A DNA stretch of 8,171 bases, from the NCBI GenBank assembly GCA_913031405.1, contig CAJWCX010000039.1:1-8171 (forward strand), in the 5' to 3' direction. The position numbers were made by a program, and so were the translations under genes. The stretch is from an uncultured Flavobacteriales bacterium (GTDB taxonomy: Bacteria > Bacteroidota > Bacteroidia > Flavobacteriales_D > Crocinitomicaceae). This document shows positions 7,401-8,171 of this stretch, piece after piece (positions within the stretch are counted from its first letter, which is position 1; each line of letters starts with the position of its first letter). The notes under the pieces were generated by a model. It saw nothing but the letters and a program-made list of their open reading frames with translations. It had not been told where the DNA came from and searched no databases.

Positions 7401-8171
7401 ATGAGTGAAAACGAGGATAAACAAGAAATAGAATCATTAGGAGAGTTTGGGCTTATTGACCTCTTGACTAATGATGTAGAGCTAAGAAATGAGTCGAGCC
7501 ATAAAGGGGTTGGGGATGATGCCGCGGTCATTTCGGTAAATGAAAATACACTCAGCCTTCTGTCGGCTGATATGTTGGTCGAAGGCGTTCATTTTAACCT
7601 ATCTTACATGCCATTAAAGTCTTTAGGATTTAAGGCTATATCAGTCAATGTATCTGATGTTATTGCCATGAATGGAGAACCTGAACAGGTCACGGTATCA
7701 TTGGGGGTGTCAAGTAAATTTCCAGTTGAGGCACTGAAGGAATTATACAAGGGGATCCATGCGGCATGTGAGTTTTATCAAGTTGATCTCGTAGGAGGAG
7801 ACACAACCTCGTCCTATTCTGGTTTAATTATTTCGATATCCGTTTTAGGAAAAACAGATCGAGAAAAAGTAGCCTACAGAGATGGAGCCAAAGAAAACGA
7901 TTTGCTTTTGGTTACAGGGGATTTAGGGTCGTCATATCTGGGGCTTCAAATTTTAGAAAGAGAAAAAGGGGTGTTTAATGAAAATCCTAATATTCAGCCA
8001 AAATTAGATGGTTATGATGAACTGATCAAAAAGCAATTGCAACCAATTGCTCGACAAGATGTCATTTCTCTTTTTTGTGAGATGTCTTTTGTTCCCACAT
8101 CCATGATTGATGTTTCAGACGGATTGGCCTCTGAGGTCATGCATCTGTCCAAAGCAAGTAAATGTTCTTTT
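7401..8171 (+). CDS. thiL: thiamine-monophosphate kinase, 3' end missing (right edge)
   Basis: ThiL phosphorylates thiamine monophosphate with ATP to give thiamine diphosphate, the last step of cofactor synthesis in the cytoplasm. The frame runs from ATG at 7401 through 257 codons to the window edge without a stop; the family is usually about 320-350 residues, so most of it is present. AIRS/PurM-like motifs appear in order: GVGDDAA (36-42), SADMLVEGVHF (55-65), NVSDVIAMNG (83-92), GGDTT (132-136), YRDGAKENDLLLVTGDLG region (159-176) and IDVSDGL (236-242). The Mg-ATP binding aspartates D39, D40, D57, D86, D134 and D240 are all present. The start is supported by N-terminal family alignment (E-F-G-L-I-D-L-L a few residues in). 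No Shine-Dalgarno sequence precedes it. It lies just after the tRNA terminator with no visible promoter of its own in the 11-nt gap. Confidence 0.96.
   Translation, partial: MSENEDKQEIESLGEFGLIDLLTNDVELRNESSHKGVGDDAAVISVNENTLSLLSADMLVEGVHFNLSYMPLKSLGFKAISVNVSDVIAMNGEPEQVTVSLGVSSKFPVEALKELYKGIHAACEFYQVDLVGGDTTSSYSGLIISISVLGKTDREKVAYRDGAKENDLLLVTGDLGSSYLGLQILEREKGVFNENPNIQPKLDGYDELIKKQLQPIARQDVISLFCEMSFVPTSMIDVSDGLASEVMHLSKASKCSF

Overview
The window looks like a chromosomal housekeeping segment from a member of the Bacteroidota, probably Flavobacteriia-like; the class is my inference. The main pointer is a very large DUF2723/GT117 membrane protein of the type common in that phylum. Other pointers are moderate-to-low GC, start codons without Shine-Dalgarno sequences, and a perfect match to the Bacteroidota -7 promoter element (TAnnTTTG) ahead of the tRNA. 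I see no insertion sequence, integrase, phage gene, CRISPR array or base-composition break.

Layout. Positions 82-7101 hold four minus-strand genes packed head to tail. In transcription order they are a 1331-residue DUF2723 O-mannosyltransferase-like protein (7101-3106), a NodB-type polysaccharide deacetylase (3096-2488), a sensor histidine kinase (2488-1586) and cofactor-independent phosphoglycerate mutase gpmI (1596-82). The junctions are 9 nt apart, a 1-nt overlap (TAATG) and an 11-nt overlap, so one transcript with translational coupling is very likely. A further minus-strand gene may begin at position 16 and leave the window on the left. Positions 7102-7273 form a 172-bp AT-rich divergent intergenic region. 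The plus strand then carries tRNA-Gln(UUG) at 7274-7346, a textbook intrinsic terminator at 7358-7389, and the first 257 codons of thiL from 7401 to the right edge.

Function. The first two genes act on the cell envelope: a GT-C type glycosyltransferase that probably adds the first sugar to exported proteins, and a carbohydrate deacetylase. The kinase between them and gpmI has almost no extracytoplasmic domain and no response regulator inside the window. gpmI (glycolysis) and thiL (thiamine diphosphate synthesis) are central metabolism. I find no clearly new system. The points most worth checking are the coupled kinase-gpmI arrangement, the strong terminator only 11 nt before the thiL start codon, and the unusually long DUF2723 protein.
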